A DNA stretch of 64,000 nt from Kumtagia yinganensis (GTDB lineage: Bacteria; Pseudomonadota; Alphaproteobacteria; Rhizobiales; Rhizobiaceae): positions 56,555 to 120,554 of the forward strand of contig NZ_JBEBMH010000018.1 in NCBI RefSeq assembly GCF_040081985.1. Direction: 5' to 3'. Below the pieces are notes generated by a model. The model saw nothing but the letters and a program-made list of their open reading frames with translations. It ran no database searches and was not told where the DNA came from. The translations under genes were made by a program, and so were the position numbers. Positions within the stretch are counted from its first letter, which is position 1, and every line of letters begins with the position of its first letter. Positions 55,632-63,923 of this stretch are shown piece after piece.

Positions 55632-57455
55632 CTATTCGACGGTGACCGACTTGGCGAGATTGCGCGGCTGGTCGACGTCGGTGCCCATCACCACCGCGGT
55701 GAAGTAGGCGAGCATCTGGATCGGCAGGGCGTAGATGATCGGCGCGATGATCTCCGGCACGTCCGGCAGCACGATCGTCTCGAGAGTGTTGATGCCGGCC
55801 CGCTCGGCACCCTTGCGGTCGGTGATCAGGATGATCTTGCCGCCGCGCGCCGCCACTTCCTGCATGTTGGACACGGTCTTGTCGAAGATGCGGTCGTGCG
55901 GCGCGATCACGATCACCGGCATCTTCTCGTCGATCAGGGCGATCGGCCCGTGCTTCAACTCGCCGGCGGCGTAACCCTCGGCGTGGATATAGGAGATTTC
56001 CTTGAGCTTGAGCGCGCCTTCCATGGCGAGCGGAAAATTGGTGTCGCGGCCGAGATAAAGCACGTGGCGGTAATGCGCGAGTTCGTGCGCAACCCGGTCG
56101 ATCTGCTTTTCGAGCTTCAGAACCTGGCTGGCAAAACGCGGCGCCTCGCCTAGTTCGCGCACCAGCGCTTTCTCCTGCTTGGGCGAGATCGTGCCGCGCT
56201 CCACGCCGCCGCGCACTGCCAGCGAGGCCAGAACCGAAAGCTGGCAGGTGAAGGCCTTGGTCGAGGCGACGCCGATCTCCGGCCCGGCCAGCGTCGGCAA
56301 GGTCACGTCCGATTCGCGCGCGATGGTCGAGCCGCGCACATTGACGACCGCGCCGATCGGAATGCCTTCCTGCCGGCAATAACGCAACGACGCCAGCGTG
56401 TCGGCGGTTTCGCCGGACTGCGAGATGAACAGCGCGGCGCTATTCCTCGACAGCGGCATCTCGCGGTAGCGGAACTCCGAGGCGATATCGATGTCGACCG
56501 GCAGCCGCGCAAACCGCTCGAACCAGTATTTGCCGACGAGGCCGCTGAGATAAGCGGTGCCGCAGGCGGAGATGGCGAGGCGGTCGAGCGACTTGAAGTC
56601 GAACGGCAGGTCGAGCTTGCGGGTCGTGCCCGAAACGAAGTCGACATAATGCGCCAGCGTATGGGAGATGACCTCCGGCTGCTCATGGATTTCCTTTTCC
56701 ATGAAATGCCGGTGGTTGCCCTTGTCGACCAGGAAGCTGGTGCCGACCGACTGCTGGCGCTTGCGTTCCACCGGCTCGCCGGCCATGTCGTAGATCTGCG
56801 CATGGCTGCGGCGCACCACCGCCCAGTCCCCGTCCTCGAGATAGGTGATCGAGTTGGTGAAGGGCGCCAGCGCGATGGCGTCGGAACCGAGATACATCTC
56901 ACCTTCGCCATGGCCTACGGCGAGCGGCGGGCCGTTGCGCGCGCCGATGATCAAGTCCTCGTCGCCGCGGAACATGATGGCGAGCGCGAAGGCTCCTTCG
57001 AGCCGCTTCAGCGCGCGGTGCGCCGCATCCACCGGGCGCGCGCCGCGTTTGATCTCGCGCGCCACCAGATGCGCCACGACTTCCGTGTCGGTCTGCGAGG
57101 CGAATTCGTAACCGTCGGCTTTCAACTCGTCGCGCAATTCGGCGAAATTCTCGATGATGCCGTTGTGGACGATGGCCACATCATTGGAGAAATGCGGATG
57201 GGCGTTGGTCTCGTTGGGCACGCCATGTGTCGCCCAGCGCGTGTGGCCGATGCCGATCGTGCCGCCAAGCGGCTCCTCGCCGAGCCGGCGTTCCAGATTG
57301 ATCAGCTTGCCCTGGGAACGGCGGCGGTCGAGCGTTCCGGCCGCGATGGTGGCAACGCCGGCCGAATCATAGCCGCGGTATTCCAGCCGCTTCAGCGCGT
57401 CGACAATGAGCGGCGCCACCGGCGACTGGCCCACGATTCCGACAATGCCACACAT
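55632..57455 (-). CDS. glmS: Glutamine-fructose-6-phosphate aminotransferase
   Basis: A 607-residue enzyme. It starts MCGIVGIVG, with Cys2 as the glutaminase nucleophile. The two SIS isomerase domains follow: ACGTAYLSGLVGKYWFE and SQSGETADTLASLRY, then LGRDTNFPLAMEGALKLKE. It makes glucosamine-6-phosphate for peptidoglycan and LPS. ATG 57455. Runs in the same direction as glmU, 150 bases downstream of its stop. Confidence 0.97.
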   Translation of the reverse strand: MCGIVGIVGQSPVAPLIVDALKRLEYRGYDSAGVATIAAGTLDRRRSQGKLINLERRLGEEPLGGTIGIGHTRWATHGVPNETNAHPHFSNDVAIVHNGIIENFAELRDELKADGYEFASQTDTEVVAHLVAREIKRGARPVDAAHRALKRLEGAFALAIMFRGDEDLIIGARNGPPLAVGHGEGEMYLGSDAIALAPFTNSITYLEDGDWAVVRRSHAQIYDMAGEPVERKRQQSVGTSFLVDKGNHRHFMEKEIHEQPEVISHTLAHYVDFVSGTTRKLDLPFDFKSLDRLAISACGTAYLSGLVGKYWFERFARLPVDIDIASEFRYREMPLSRNSAALFISQSGETADTLASLRYCRQEGIPIGAVVNVRGSTIARESDVTLPTLAGPEIGVASTKAFTCQLSVLASLAVRGGVERGTISPKQEKALVRELGEAPRFASQVLKLEKQIDRVAHELAHYRHVLYLGRDTNFPLAMEGALKLKEISYIHAEGYAAGELKHGPIALIDEKMPVIVIAPHDRIFDKTVSNMQEVAARGGKIILITDRKGAERAGINTLETIVLPDVPEIIAPIIYALPIQMLAYFTAVVMGTDVDQPRNLAKSVTVE

Positions 57456-57605
57456 TCAGCAATCCCTCATTTCATCATGCAAAATAATCCGGCAGCTTTC
57501 TAGAAGAAGCCACCGGGCCGGCGATAATCAATTTCGGTGTCAGTCCATGTCACGCGCGTCGCCCGCGTAACTCTATCGTGCGAGGCCTTCTAATCCGTTA
57601 GCGCG

Positions 57606-58961
57606 CTACTCCGCCGCCTTTTTGGCGGAAGCGAGACGTTCGCGCAGCATCCTGCCCCGTTCCGGCAGGATCTTCTGCCGCGCCCGCCCAAAGGCCAGCG
57701 CATCGGAAGGCACGTCCTCGGTGATGACGCTGCCCGCCGCGACATGGCCTCCGTCGCCGATGGTGACAGGCGCGACCAGCGACGAATTCGAACCGATGAA
57801 AGCCTTGCGCCCGATGTCGGTGTAGGACTTGTTGAAACCGTCGTAGTTGCAGGTGATCGTGCCAGCGCCGATATTGGCCTCGGCGCCGACACGGGCATCG
57901 CCGATATAGGCGAGATGGCTGATCTTGGCGCCTTGCTCGACCTTGGCGTTCTTGACCTCGCAGAAATTGCCGACCTTCGCGCGCTCGTCGATATCGGTCC
58001 CGGGCCGCAGCCGCGCGAACGGCCCGATTTCGACACGCGAACCGACGTGAGCGCCCTCGATATGGCTGAAGGCATGGATGACCGCGCCACCATCTACCTT
58101 GACGCCGGGTCCGAAGAACACATTCGGCTCGATATAGGCGTCCGGCGCGACCTCGGTATCGTAAGCGAAAAACACCGTATCCGGCGCCACCAGCGTAACG
58201 CCAGCCAGCATCGCTTCGCGGCGCCGCCGCTTCTGCCAGATCGCTTCGCCCTCGGCGAGTTCGGCTCGGTTGTTGATCCCAAGCGCGTTCTCGAAACTCG
58301 CCTCGGTGGCAAAGACGTCGAGGCCCTGGGCAGCGGCGATGGCCACGATGTCGGTCAAGTAGTACTCGCCCTTGGCGTTGTCGTTTCCGACCGCCTCCAG
58401 CAATCGCAGTGCGTATCTTCCGTCGATGGCCATCAGGCCGGAATTGCAGAAGGTGACGCGGCGCTCGTCCTCGGAGCAATCCTTCTCCTCGCGGATGGCG
58501 ACAAGCTTGCCGCCCGTCTCGATCAGTCGGCCATAGCCGGTCGGGTTCGGGGTGCGGAACCCGAGCACCACGACGCCTGCGCCTTGAGCCAGTTTCTCGC
58601 GCGCCGCCGTCAGCGCCTTCGCCTCGATCAGCGGCGTGTCGCCGAACATGACGAGCACATCGTCATATCCCCGGGCAATCGCGGTGCGCGCCGCCAGCAC
58701 CGCGTGCGCCGTGCCAAGCCGCTGTTCCTGGACGAAACTCTCGGCGCGCGGCGCGAATTTCGCCGACGCCTTGCGCATCTCCTCGGCACCATGGCCGATG
58801 ACCAGCGCGAGATCGCCGGCGCCGGCGGCTTCCGCCGAGCGGGCCACATGCGCGACCATCGGCAGGCCCGCTATTTTGTGCAGCACCTTCGGCAACGCAC
58901 TCTTCATCCGGGTGCCTTCGCCGGCTGCAAGGATGATCGACAGACAACTTCTCGACGACAT
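57606..58961 (-). CDS. glmU: Bifunctional UDP-GlcNAc pyrophosphorylase/GlcN-1-P acetyltransferase
   Basis: A 451-residue enzyme. The pyrophosphorylase domain has the nucleotide loop LAAGEGTRMKS near residues 10-20 and FGDTPLI. The C-terminal left-handed beta-helix starts near residue 250 and includes SLVAPVTIGDGGHVAAGSV. It carries out the last two steps to UDP-GlcNAc. ATG 58961 is used, with an in-frame GTG at 58967. Next to glmS, so the UDP-GlcNAc route is grouped. Confidence 0.97.
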   Translation of the reverse strand: MSSRSCLSIILAAGEGTRMKSALPKVLHKIAGLPMVAHVARSAEAAGAGDLALVIGHGAEEMRKASAKFAPRAESFVQEQRLGTAHAVLAARTAIARGYDDVLVMFGDTPLIEAKALTAAREKLAQGAGVVVLGFRTPNPTGYGRLIETGGKLVAIREEKDCSEDERRVTFCNSGLMAIDGRYALRLLEAVGNDNAKGEYYLTDIVAIAAAQGLDVFATEASFENALGINNRAELAEGEAIWQKRRRREAMLAGVTLVAPDTVFFAYDTEVAPDAYIEPNVFFGPGVKVDGGAVIHAFSHIEGAHVGSRVEIGPFARLRPGTDIDERAKVGNFCEVKNAKVEQGAKISHLAYIGDARVGAEANIGAGTITCNYDGFNKSYTDIGRKAFIGSNSSLVAPVTIGDGGHVAAGSVITEDVPSDALAFGRARQKILPERGRMLRERLASAKKAAE

Positions 58962-59063
58962 GATCACTTTCCGGTTGCAGGGCCATCACTCGCGAGCGTT
59001 CTAGCATCGGCGACGCGCACTTCCAACGGTGGCGTGGCCCTGTGCCAAACGGAAGAACAGGGC

Positions 59064-59810
59064 TCAGCCCAAGCGGGTGAGAACAGGAAAAACTTCCTGC
59101 AGCCAATAGGCGCTCGTTTGCAGCCCGCCGGTCATGAACAGCACGCCGGCCACCACCAGCAGCGCGCCGATCGCCTTTTCCACCCGCCCCAGATGGACAC
59201 GGAAGCGCGAGAGAAAACGCATGAACGCGCCTGAAAACAAGGCAGCGACGAGAAACGGAATACCCAGGCCTAACGAATAGGCTGCAAGCAGCAAAGCGCC
59301 CTCGCCCACCGTCGCGCTGCCGCCGGCAAGCGTCAGGATCGGCCCCAGCACCGGTCCGATGCAGGGCGTCCAGCCGAAGGCGAAGGCCAGGCCCATGACA
59401 TAAGCCGCCACTACGCTCGCCGGTTCGCCGCGCGTCTGGAACCGTGCCTCGCGCGACAGGAAGGGGATTCTTATCACACCGAGAAAATTGAGACCCATCA
59501 GGATGATGACGAGGCCGGCGGCGAAGCCGAGCGGTTCCTCCCAAGCGCGCAGCAATCGTCCGATGGTCGATGCGCCGGCGCCGAGCGCCACGAAGACGGT
59601 GGAGAAGCCCAGCACGAAAGCGAGCGAGGTCAGCGCCAGCATGCGGCGCGCCGGCACGGGCGTGGCGCTCGCGGCCTGGCCGCGAAAATCGTCGACCGAC
59701 ACGCCGGCCATGTAACACAGATAGGGAGGCACCAACGGCAACACGCAAGGCGAGAGGAATGAAAGCGCTCCCGCCCCAACCGCAGTAAGATATCCGACAT
59801 CGACCGCCAT
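59064..59810 (-). CDS. CcdA-type cytochrome c biogenesis protein
   Basis: A 248-residue membrane protein with six predicted helices. The redox cysteines are C22 in FLSPCVLPLVPPYL and C147 or so in FGWTPCIGPVLGP, the CcdA/DsbD transmembrane pattern. It passes reducing power from the cytoplasm to periplasmic thiol-disulfide proteins for cytochrome c maturation. ATG 59810. Stands alone between glmU and tRNA-Lys. Confidence 0.92.
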   Translation of the reverse strand: MAVDVGYLTAVGAGALSFLSPCVLPLVPPYLCYMAGVSVDDFRGQAASATPVPARRMLALTSLAFVLGFSTVFVALGAGASTIGRLLRAWEEPLGFAAGLVIILMGLNFLGVIRIPFLSREARFQTRGEPASVVAAYVMGLAFAFGWTPCIGPVLGPILTLAGGSATVGEGALLLAAYSLGLGIPFLVAALFSGAFMRFLSRFRVHLGRVEKAIGALLVVAGVLFMTGGLQTSAYWLQEVFPVLTRLG

Positions 59811-60004
59811 CGGTAGAAAGCCCTTTTCAACCGCCCGCATATAGACCGTGCGCGGGACGACCTCCAATCACCTTGGCGTGGCGGATCGTCGCCGAGAGTC
59901 GGACGGTTCATCGGCGTCCTAGGCTGCGGATTTTTACGATTGACCGGCAGGGGCGCTATCCCTATGTTCCGCCGCATTTCGGGGGTGGCAACGCCGCCCC
60001 GCGG

Positions 60005-60080
60005 GAGCGCATAGCTCAGCCGGTAGAGCAACTGACTTTTAATCAGTAGGTCGTGGGTTCGAGTCCCACTGCGCTCACCA
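60005..60080 (+). tRNA. tRNA-Lys(UUU)
   Basis: A 76-base cloverleaf with acceptor GAGCGCA/TGCGCTC, T-arm GTGGGTTCGAGTCCCAC and encoded CCA. The anticodon stem ACTGA/TCAGT encloses CTTTTAA, giving anticodon TTT (60038-60040). Everything to its right in the window is accessory in character. Confidence 0.97.
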
Positions 60081-60167
60081 AAAACCTATAAAATTCAATT
60101 AGTTACCGGCACGCATTTAGTGGGATGGGCAGACGCTGGAATTGTGTCCGCACTGTGTCCGGAAAAA

Positions 60168-60425
60168 TCACTCAATCAGGATGTCCGCCTCTTTCGCGGC
60201 CTCGGCGAACGCCTTCTGAGCCTTGGCGAGCGCCATCCGGTCGTTCGCATGCTCGATGGCTTCCATGACCGCCTCGCGTGCCGCCCGCTGCTTTGTCCCG
60301 CCCTTGGTGGGCCATTTGTGCAGGAGGATGTCGGCGGCCTGGTGATTGTTGTTGACGTGGTAGACGGTGAAGCTCTTTCCCAGTGCTACCGGAACCGTGC
60401 CGTCCCACCAACCGCTCGCAACCAT
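60168..60425 (-). CDS. DUF982 small protein
   Basis: An 85-residue protein matching DUF982, common in rhizobia: W-x2-PV start (GWWDGTVPVALGKSFTVYHV), NHQAADILLHKWPTKGGTK, and a C-terminal helix AKAQKAFAEAAKEADILIE. Function unknown. It is the first gene after tRNA-Lys and reads toward it. Confidence 0.7.
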   Translation of the reverse strand: MVASGWWDGTVPVALGKSFTVYHVNNNHQAADILLHKWPTKGGTKQRAAREAVMEAIEHANDRMALAKAQKAFAEAAKEADILIE

Positions 60426-60714
60426 GACACAACACTCACTCGGCTTGGGCGAATCAATGCGCGAGGCTGCGAGTCGTTGCCCCGATGAAGATAATTCGCG
60501 TCACTACGTCTTTTGTTGCGACCTTCCGCCAGGCGCCGTGCTAGGTTGCAACGTGGTTCAACATTCAGGAGCCATCTCGACCGGCTGATCAAGGCCCCGA
60601 TCAGTCGGTTGGGCCTTCATCATCGTGGTGGCAAAGCTCACCGCAGTCGGTTCGCCGACTCGGGATGCTCTTTGAAATTGCTATGGCTCCTCTAAACCGG
60701 TACGACACTCAGGG

Positions 60715-60891
60715 ATGAAAAGCACCCTGTACACCGTCTATCCGCCGCCTAACCCTAACTTGCCCTTTCTGGCAGTGACGTTGATGACTGACGGCACGGT
60801 CACCGCTCGCCAGTTCGATACGGAAATCGACGCGGCCACGTACATTCGCGGGGTAGCCGCAGGCGGTGCGCGCGATCCAAAAGCTCACTAG
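60715..60891 (+). CDS. Possible small orphan protein
   Basis: A 58-codon frame from ATG 60715 to the stop at 60889-60891, starting MKSTLYTVYPPPNPNLPFLA. It has a plausible small strand-helix layout (TARQFDTEIDAATYIRGVA) but no strong ribosome-binding site. Overlapped by 26 bases by the next frame. No family recognised. Confidence 0.35.
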   Translation: MKSTLYTVYPPPNPNLPFLAVTLMTDGTVTARQFDTEIDAATYIRGVAAGGARDPKAH

Positions 60892-61174
60892 CCCAGCCGG
60901 GGTTTACGCCGTTTGTGAACTTGCGAACCGTCGCGTCCGGGATTACGAATTCGCGGTCGTGGGCATTGTTCATGGCGAGCCCACGGTTGGAAGCGCTCCT
61001 GCGCTTCCGCCTCTGAAGGGAGCGCTACGAACATGCGCGGCACGGCCACTCATTGCCGAGAGGATCATGGTGCTTTTCAACAACGGCATAGCGACTCTTC
61101 CCCTATTGCGATCGGCCGTTTTGGAGATCGGGACACAGTGTCCGGACGACAATGGTATGGCCCACAGAATTTAG
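60866..61174 (+). CDS. Possible orphan protein
   Basis: A 102-residue frame starting at GTG 60866, beginning MRAIQKLTSPAGVYAVCELA. No domain is recognised. Codon use and composition are compatible with coding, but the Shine-Dalgarno is weak and the end overlaps the next reverse frame by 4 bases. It may be a genuine small gene of the accessory region. Confidence 0.35.
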   Translation: MRAIQKLTSPAGVYAVCELANRRVRDYEFAVVGIVHGEPTVGSAPALPPLKGALRTCAARPLIAERIMVLFNNGIATLPLLRSAVLEIGTQCPDDNGMAHRI

Positions 61175-61275
61175 GAGTAAAAGCCGAGCAGACCGGCGCA
61201 CAGGAAGACGGCCATCGCGATGCCGGCTATGGCAGCGAAAAGTGCAACGACCGTCAGGATATCGTGCCCCATCAT
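61171..61275 (-). CDS. Possible 34-residue membrane peptide
   Basis: From ATG 61275, MMGHDILTVVALFAAIAGIA followed by a further hydrophobic stretch and a short polar end: one transmembrane helix. Similar very short membrane proteins are common in rhizobia. The Shine-Dalgarno is weak. Longer in-frame starts upstream give a charged extension that looks non-coding. Confidence 0.4.
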   Translation of the reverse strand: MMGHDILTVVALFAAIAGIAMAVFLCAGLLGFYS

Positions 61276-61382
61276 GCATCCAAAGCGCACGGATCGCCAC
61301 CGGTGGCAATTGGACTTAGGGGAAGGCGAAAGCCCGGCCGCTCGCGCAGCCAGGCAGATACGAAATCCATTTCGCATTTCGA

Positions 61383-61478
61383 TTATGCGGCCGCCGGCGA
61401 AGCAAGCACGATAGTGGCTCCAGCGAACGCCAGCGGCGGCGATGCCGCTGCGCCGGCAATCATCATGCGCCGGTTCAT
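61383..61478 (-). CDS. Possible 31-residue hydrophobic peptide
   Basis: From ATG 61478, overlapping the preceding stop by ATGA, with AGGTGG about 8 bases upstream. The peptide is basic then hydrophobic (MNRRMMIAGAAASPPLAFAG), resembling a signal peptide or small membrane peptide. The tight overlap suggests coupling to the upstream gene. Confidence 0.45.
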   Translation of the reverse strand: MNRRMMIAGAAASPPLAFAGATIVLASPAAA

Positions 61479-61828
61479 TGCTGCACCACCTTTCCGGGCG
61501 CCGGAACGCCTACGATCTTCGCAGCTTCCGCGCAGATGTTTATCAGTTCTCTGCCGGCGAGTTCGTATTCGCCCCACTTTGCGACGACGAGCAGGCGCAC
61601 CAGCACGTCGACCGCGTTCGCCGACTTCATGGCCATAGCGGCGTCGTAAACGCGATCGGCGGCCTTGGCCTCGGGCGTACCCTCGACACAGCCCGGAAGC
61701 GCGTCCAGCGCCTCGTAAACGGCGCGGGCTTCTTGGAGCAGGTCGAGTGAGGTCCGGCGGCGTGGTTTCATGGGCAAGATAGCAGTGGGCAAGCCTTCGG
61801 CGGCTGCCCGAACAGCGGTGTTCGGCAT
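61475..61828 (-). CDS. Helical orphan protein
   Basis: A 117-residue protein; I recognise no family. It is mainly helical (LDLLQEARAVYEALDAL, AADRVYDAAMAMKSANAVDV, ELINICAEAAKIVG). ATG 61828 has GGGAGA six bases upstream, a good ribosome-binding site; ATG 61771 lacks one. It heads a minus-strand run of two or three small frames. Confidence 0.55.
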   Translation of the reverse strand: MPNTAVRAAAEGLPTAILPMKPRRRTSLDLLQEARAVYEALDALPGCVEGTPEAKAADRVYDAAMAMKSANAVDVLVRLLVVAKWGEYELAGRELINICAEAAKIVGVPAPGKVVQQ

Positions 61829-61924
61829 GGAAAATCTCCCGGTTCTGGTATAGCTTACAGCATCAACCGTAGCTTGACTTCCAGCATCACGTCAAGCATC
61901 GTTCAGAGCATAGGTTCAAGCATC

Positions 61925-62155
61925 ATGGATCAGGAGACGAAGGTGCGAGAGAACAAGCTGCGTCGGATGGCAGACCGCCAAGGCCTGCGATTGACCAAGA
62001 GCAGGAGCCGCGACCCAAATGCGATGGACTTCGGACATTACGCCCTTATCGACGTGTCGACGGGTGGCGCGGTAAACCCTGCAATTGCCGGTCGGTGGGT
62101 GTGCAGCTGGTCACTCGATGAAGTCGAGTCGTATCTTACGGACCCGTCACCATGA
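61925..62155 (+). CDS. Small rhizobial-type orphan protein
   Basis: A 76-residue protein from ATG 61925 (MDQETKVRENKLRRMADRQG then LRLTKSRSRDP and FGHYALIDVSTGGAV, ending SWSLDEVESYLT). Short proteins of this pattern are frequent in Mesorhizobium and Rhizobium genomes; I know no function. A series of AGCAT repeats lies directly upstream. An upstream TTG at 61874 would add a Ser/Ile-rich extension encoded by those repeats. Confidence 0.6.
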   Translation: MDQETKVRENKLRRMADRQGLRLTKSRSRDPNAMDFGHYALIDVSTGGAVNPAIAGRWVCSWSLDEVESYLTDPSP

Positions 62156-62568
62156 GCGAAACCACACTTGGCACCGGCTCGATTTAGGCTAGGTTCCGCG
62201 AGTTTGCCCGACCGTTCGAGGAGCTTTACGAGCATCTGCGAAATCTCCCCGGCGCAGAGCTGCAAGCGTTTTGGCTGAACAGCAGCCGCCTGGGTCGAGA
62301 CCGCATGTCGCCGGCGAAAGAAGAAGCGCAGTCAGCAATGACACATCTGGCGCTCGACATCATCAATGCGCGGCAAGACGCTCGAGCCGTCCAGCCGCCA
62401 CCGAATGTGGGCAACACCCTCCGACTGGTGAAGGGCTGACATCTTCATCCCCGAGAACGGCGGCGGCGCTGGCGTGAGGCTGCGGAATTAACGGTTAATC
62501 ACGCTCGAACCATCGTAACTTTTAGCCGTCTTCGCTAGTCTAATGAGTGCGAAATTGGGGAAGGTGTC
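62156..62568. other. 413-bp region with little coding evidence
   Basis: One open frame runs from the TAG near 62187 to 62439 and reads coherently (ARFREFARPFEELYEHLR then LPGAELQAFWLNSSRLGRD), but the only ATG in it is at 62305. The rest up to 62568 is AT-richer and probably contains the promoter of the following gene, with GGGGAAGG before GTG 62569. Confidence 0.45.
62305..62439 (+). CDS. Possible 44-residue protein or 3' remnant
   Basis: From ATG 62305: MSPAKEEAQSAMTHLALDII to the stop at 62437-62439. The frame stays open 115 bases upstream of this ATG with protein-like sequence, so it may be the end of a longer gene whose start has been lost. No family recognised. Confidence 0.3.
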   Translation: MSPAKEEAQSAMTHLALDIINARQDARAVQPPPNVGNTLRLVKG

Positions 62569-62944
62569 GTGGCCGAGCCAACCCATCCGTCAATGCATCC
62601 GCTGGCGACAGAACACCTCCCGCCATTCGTCACCATGCCCGGAGAGACTGACATCCTCTTCGATGTGTCGGTCGTCATCCTCATCGTGATATTGGTGCTG
62701 TTCGGGATATTTTACTTCAAACTAATCGTATGGCCACATCAGATTGCGCATCGAGAGAACCGCGCGCGCGCCGGCATTGTGGGTGTGCTCGGACTTATTC
62801 TCTCGTCACGCACAACCACATGTTCTGGCTCGCAGGTTTGATGCTCGCGATCATTCATATCCCAGACATCATGACGCCAATTGTCTCTATCGCGGAGCCG
62901 GCGAAGCGTATTGCCGGGAGAAGATGTCCCACCTGGCAGATTGA
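62569..62944 (+). pseudogene. Frameshifted small membrane-protein gene
   Basis: GTG 62569 begins VAEPTHPSMHPLATEHLPPF and continues through one membrane helix (VSVVILIVILVLFGIFYFKL) to VGVLGLI near 62795. The frame then becomes nonsense, while another frame continues LVTHNHMFWLAGLMLAIIHI and PDIMTPIVSIAEPAKRIAG. A third frame near 62920 gives EKMSHLAD and a stop. Together they make one two-helix membrane protein with two missing bases. GGGGAAGG precedes the start. Confidence 0.65.
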
Positions 62945-63042
62945 GATCGGAACGAACCAAGCGCCGCCCAATGTGTAATGTGATGTCCGACAACTTGTCG
63001 GAGTAGAACCCAACGACCGCGAGCGGACATCCGCCGTGTGGG

Positions 63043-63228
63043 CTAGACCGAGAAGATTGAAACGGAGTTGGCGTTGGCCCTGCGCTTCTCCTTCAAGCTA
63101 AACCTCTCCGCTATTATGGCCGCTAGTTGCTCGGTTGATTTGCCGACGGCATCGGGGCCGAGGAGCGCGATGACCCGCTTCCGGGCACTAGCTTCAATCT
63201 GGGCAGGCGTTCGCTGTGGCTTCGACAT
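63043..63228 (-). CDS. Small orphan protein
   Basis: A 61-residue protein from ATG 63228: MSKPQRTPAQIEASARKRVI followed by ALLGPDAVGKSTEQLAAIIAE and a basic end. DAVGKST resembles a P-loop but is too short a protein for a nucleotide-binding domain. No clear Shine-Dalgarno. No family recognised. Confidence 0.4.
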   Translation of the reverse strand: MSKPQRTPAQIEASARKRVIALLGPDAVGKSTEQLAAIIAERFSLKEKRRANANSVSIFSV

Positions 63229-63429
63229 GTCGTTAATGTGCCATCCAAGTAGGGTCATTGAAAGGCGGAATGTCGAGTCTTTTCCAGTTGCTGCCGTGTC
63301 AGCCGCCCTAGGCCTTCTCGTGGAGGTTCATGCCGGCATCCTAGCATGAGTGTCGGGCGAGCGGCTTTTTCGGGACACCGCGCCTGCTGACATGCTACGA
63401 CCTTTCACTGTCATCGGAGAGTGGAAATC

Positions 63430-63705
63430 ATGAAGAGAACATTTGCCAACACTGATGGCAGGACTATCGGCTCGCTGACTGTCCTTCAGGGCCTCATTGC
63501 TCAACTGATTGCGGAGCACCCCAGCGGAGCCAAGATCTTGGGAAGCGTTGACAACATATCCAAGAATTTCGAACAAAGCGCGAAGGACGCTGCCGCCGCC
63601 GGCAATGATCAGCTATTCACGTTCTACAATGACGTTGTTACGGGAATGGACGACACTGCCCACATCGTGCGTGAATATGTCGCGTCAATCCGGGATGGAA
63701 AATAA
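63430..63705 (+). CDS. Small helical orphan protein
   Basis: A 91-residue protein from ATG 63430 with GGAGAG about 9 bases upstream. It is mostly helical: SLTVLQGLIAQLIAEHPSGA, NISKNFEQSAKDAAAAGNDQ and DDTAHIVREYVASIR. No domain recognised. It is the last gene before the insertion sequence. Confidence 0.55.
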   Translation: MKRTFANTDGRTIGSLTVLQGLIAQLIAEHPSGAKILGSVDNISKNFEQSAKDAAAAGNDQLFTFYNDVVTGMDDTAHIVREYVASIRDGK

Positions 63706-63855
63706 ACGGCCCCTACTAACAGGCTGATGAAAAAGTCCCGAGGATACCCGTTTTGAGTCTGGTTTGTGCCCCGTCTGAGTCTGGGACGTTCCGTGAACAG
63801 AGAGGTTTTTCAACAGATGGGGTGATTGGGGTCTCGCCCGAGCCCAGATGCGGGC

Positions 63856-63923
63856 GGCTGCTCCTGTCGGGATGTTAGAACGTGGTCGCCTTGGAGCGCC
63901 ACAAACATCGGGAAGGAGCAGCC
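63856..63923 (+). promoter_or_regulatory. Inverted repeat covering the transposase ribosome-binding site
   Basis: GGCTGCTCCTGTCGGGATGT (63856-63875) pairs with ACATCGGGAAGGAGCAGCC (63905-63923); the outer 10 bases pair perfectly. The right arm contains AAGGAG, the likely Shine-Dalgarno of the transposase start at 63924, so the hairpin would hide it in mRNA. Confidence 0.7.

Noticed and set aside
57744..59234. A 496-codon plus-strand frame
   Set aside because: It is antisense to glmU and ccdA, both of which are well supported.
60581..60610. CCGGCTGATC/GATCAGTCGG hairpin
   Set aside because: A short stem with no T-run and no nearby gene end; no function can be assigned.
62271..62477. 68-codon plus frame
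   Set aside because: Its composition (Ser, Arg, Pro, Ala) looks like an out-of-frame reading, and the overlapping frame ending at 62439 reads more like protein.
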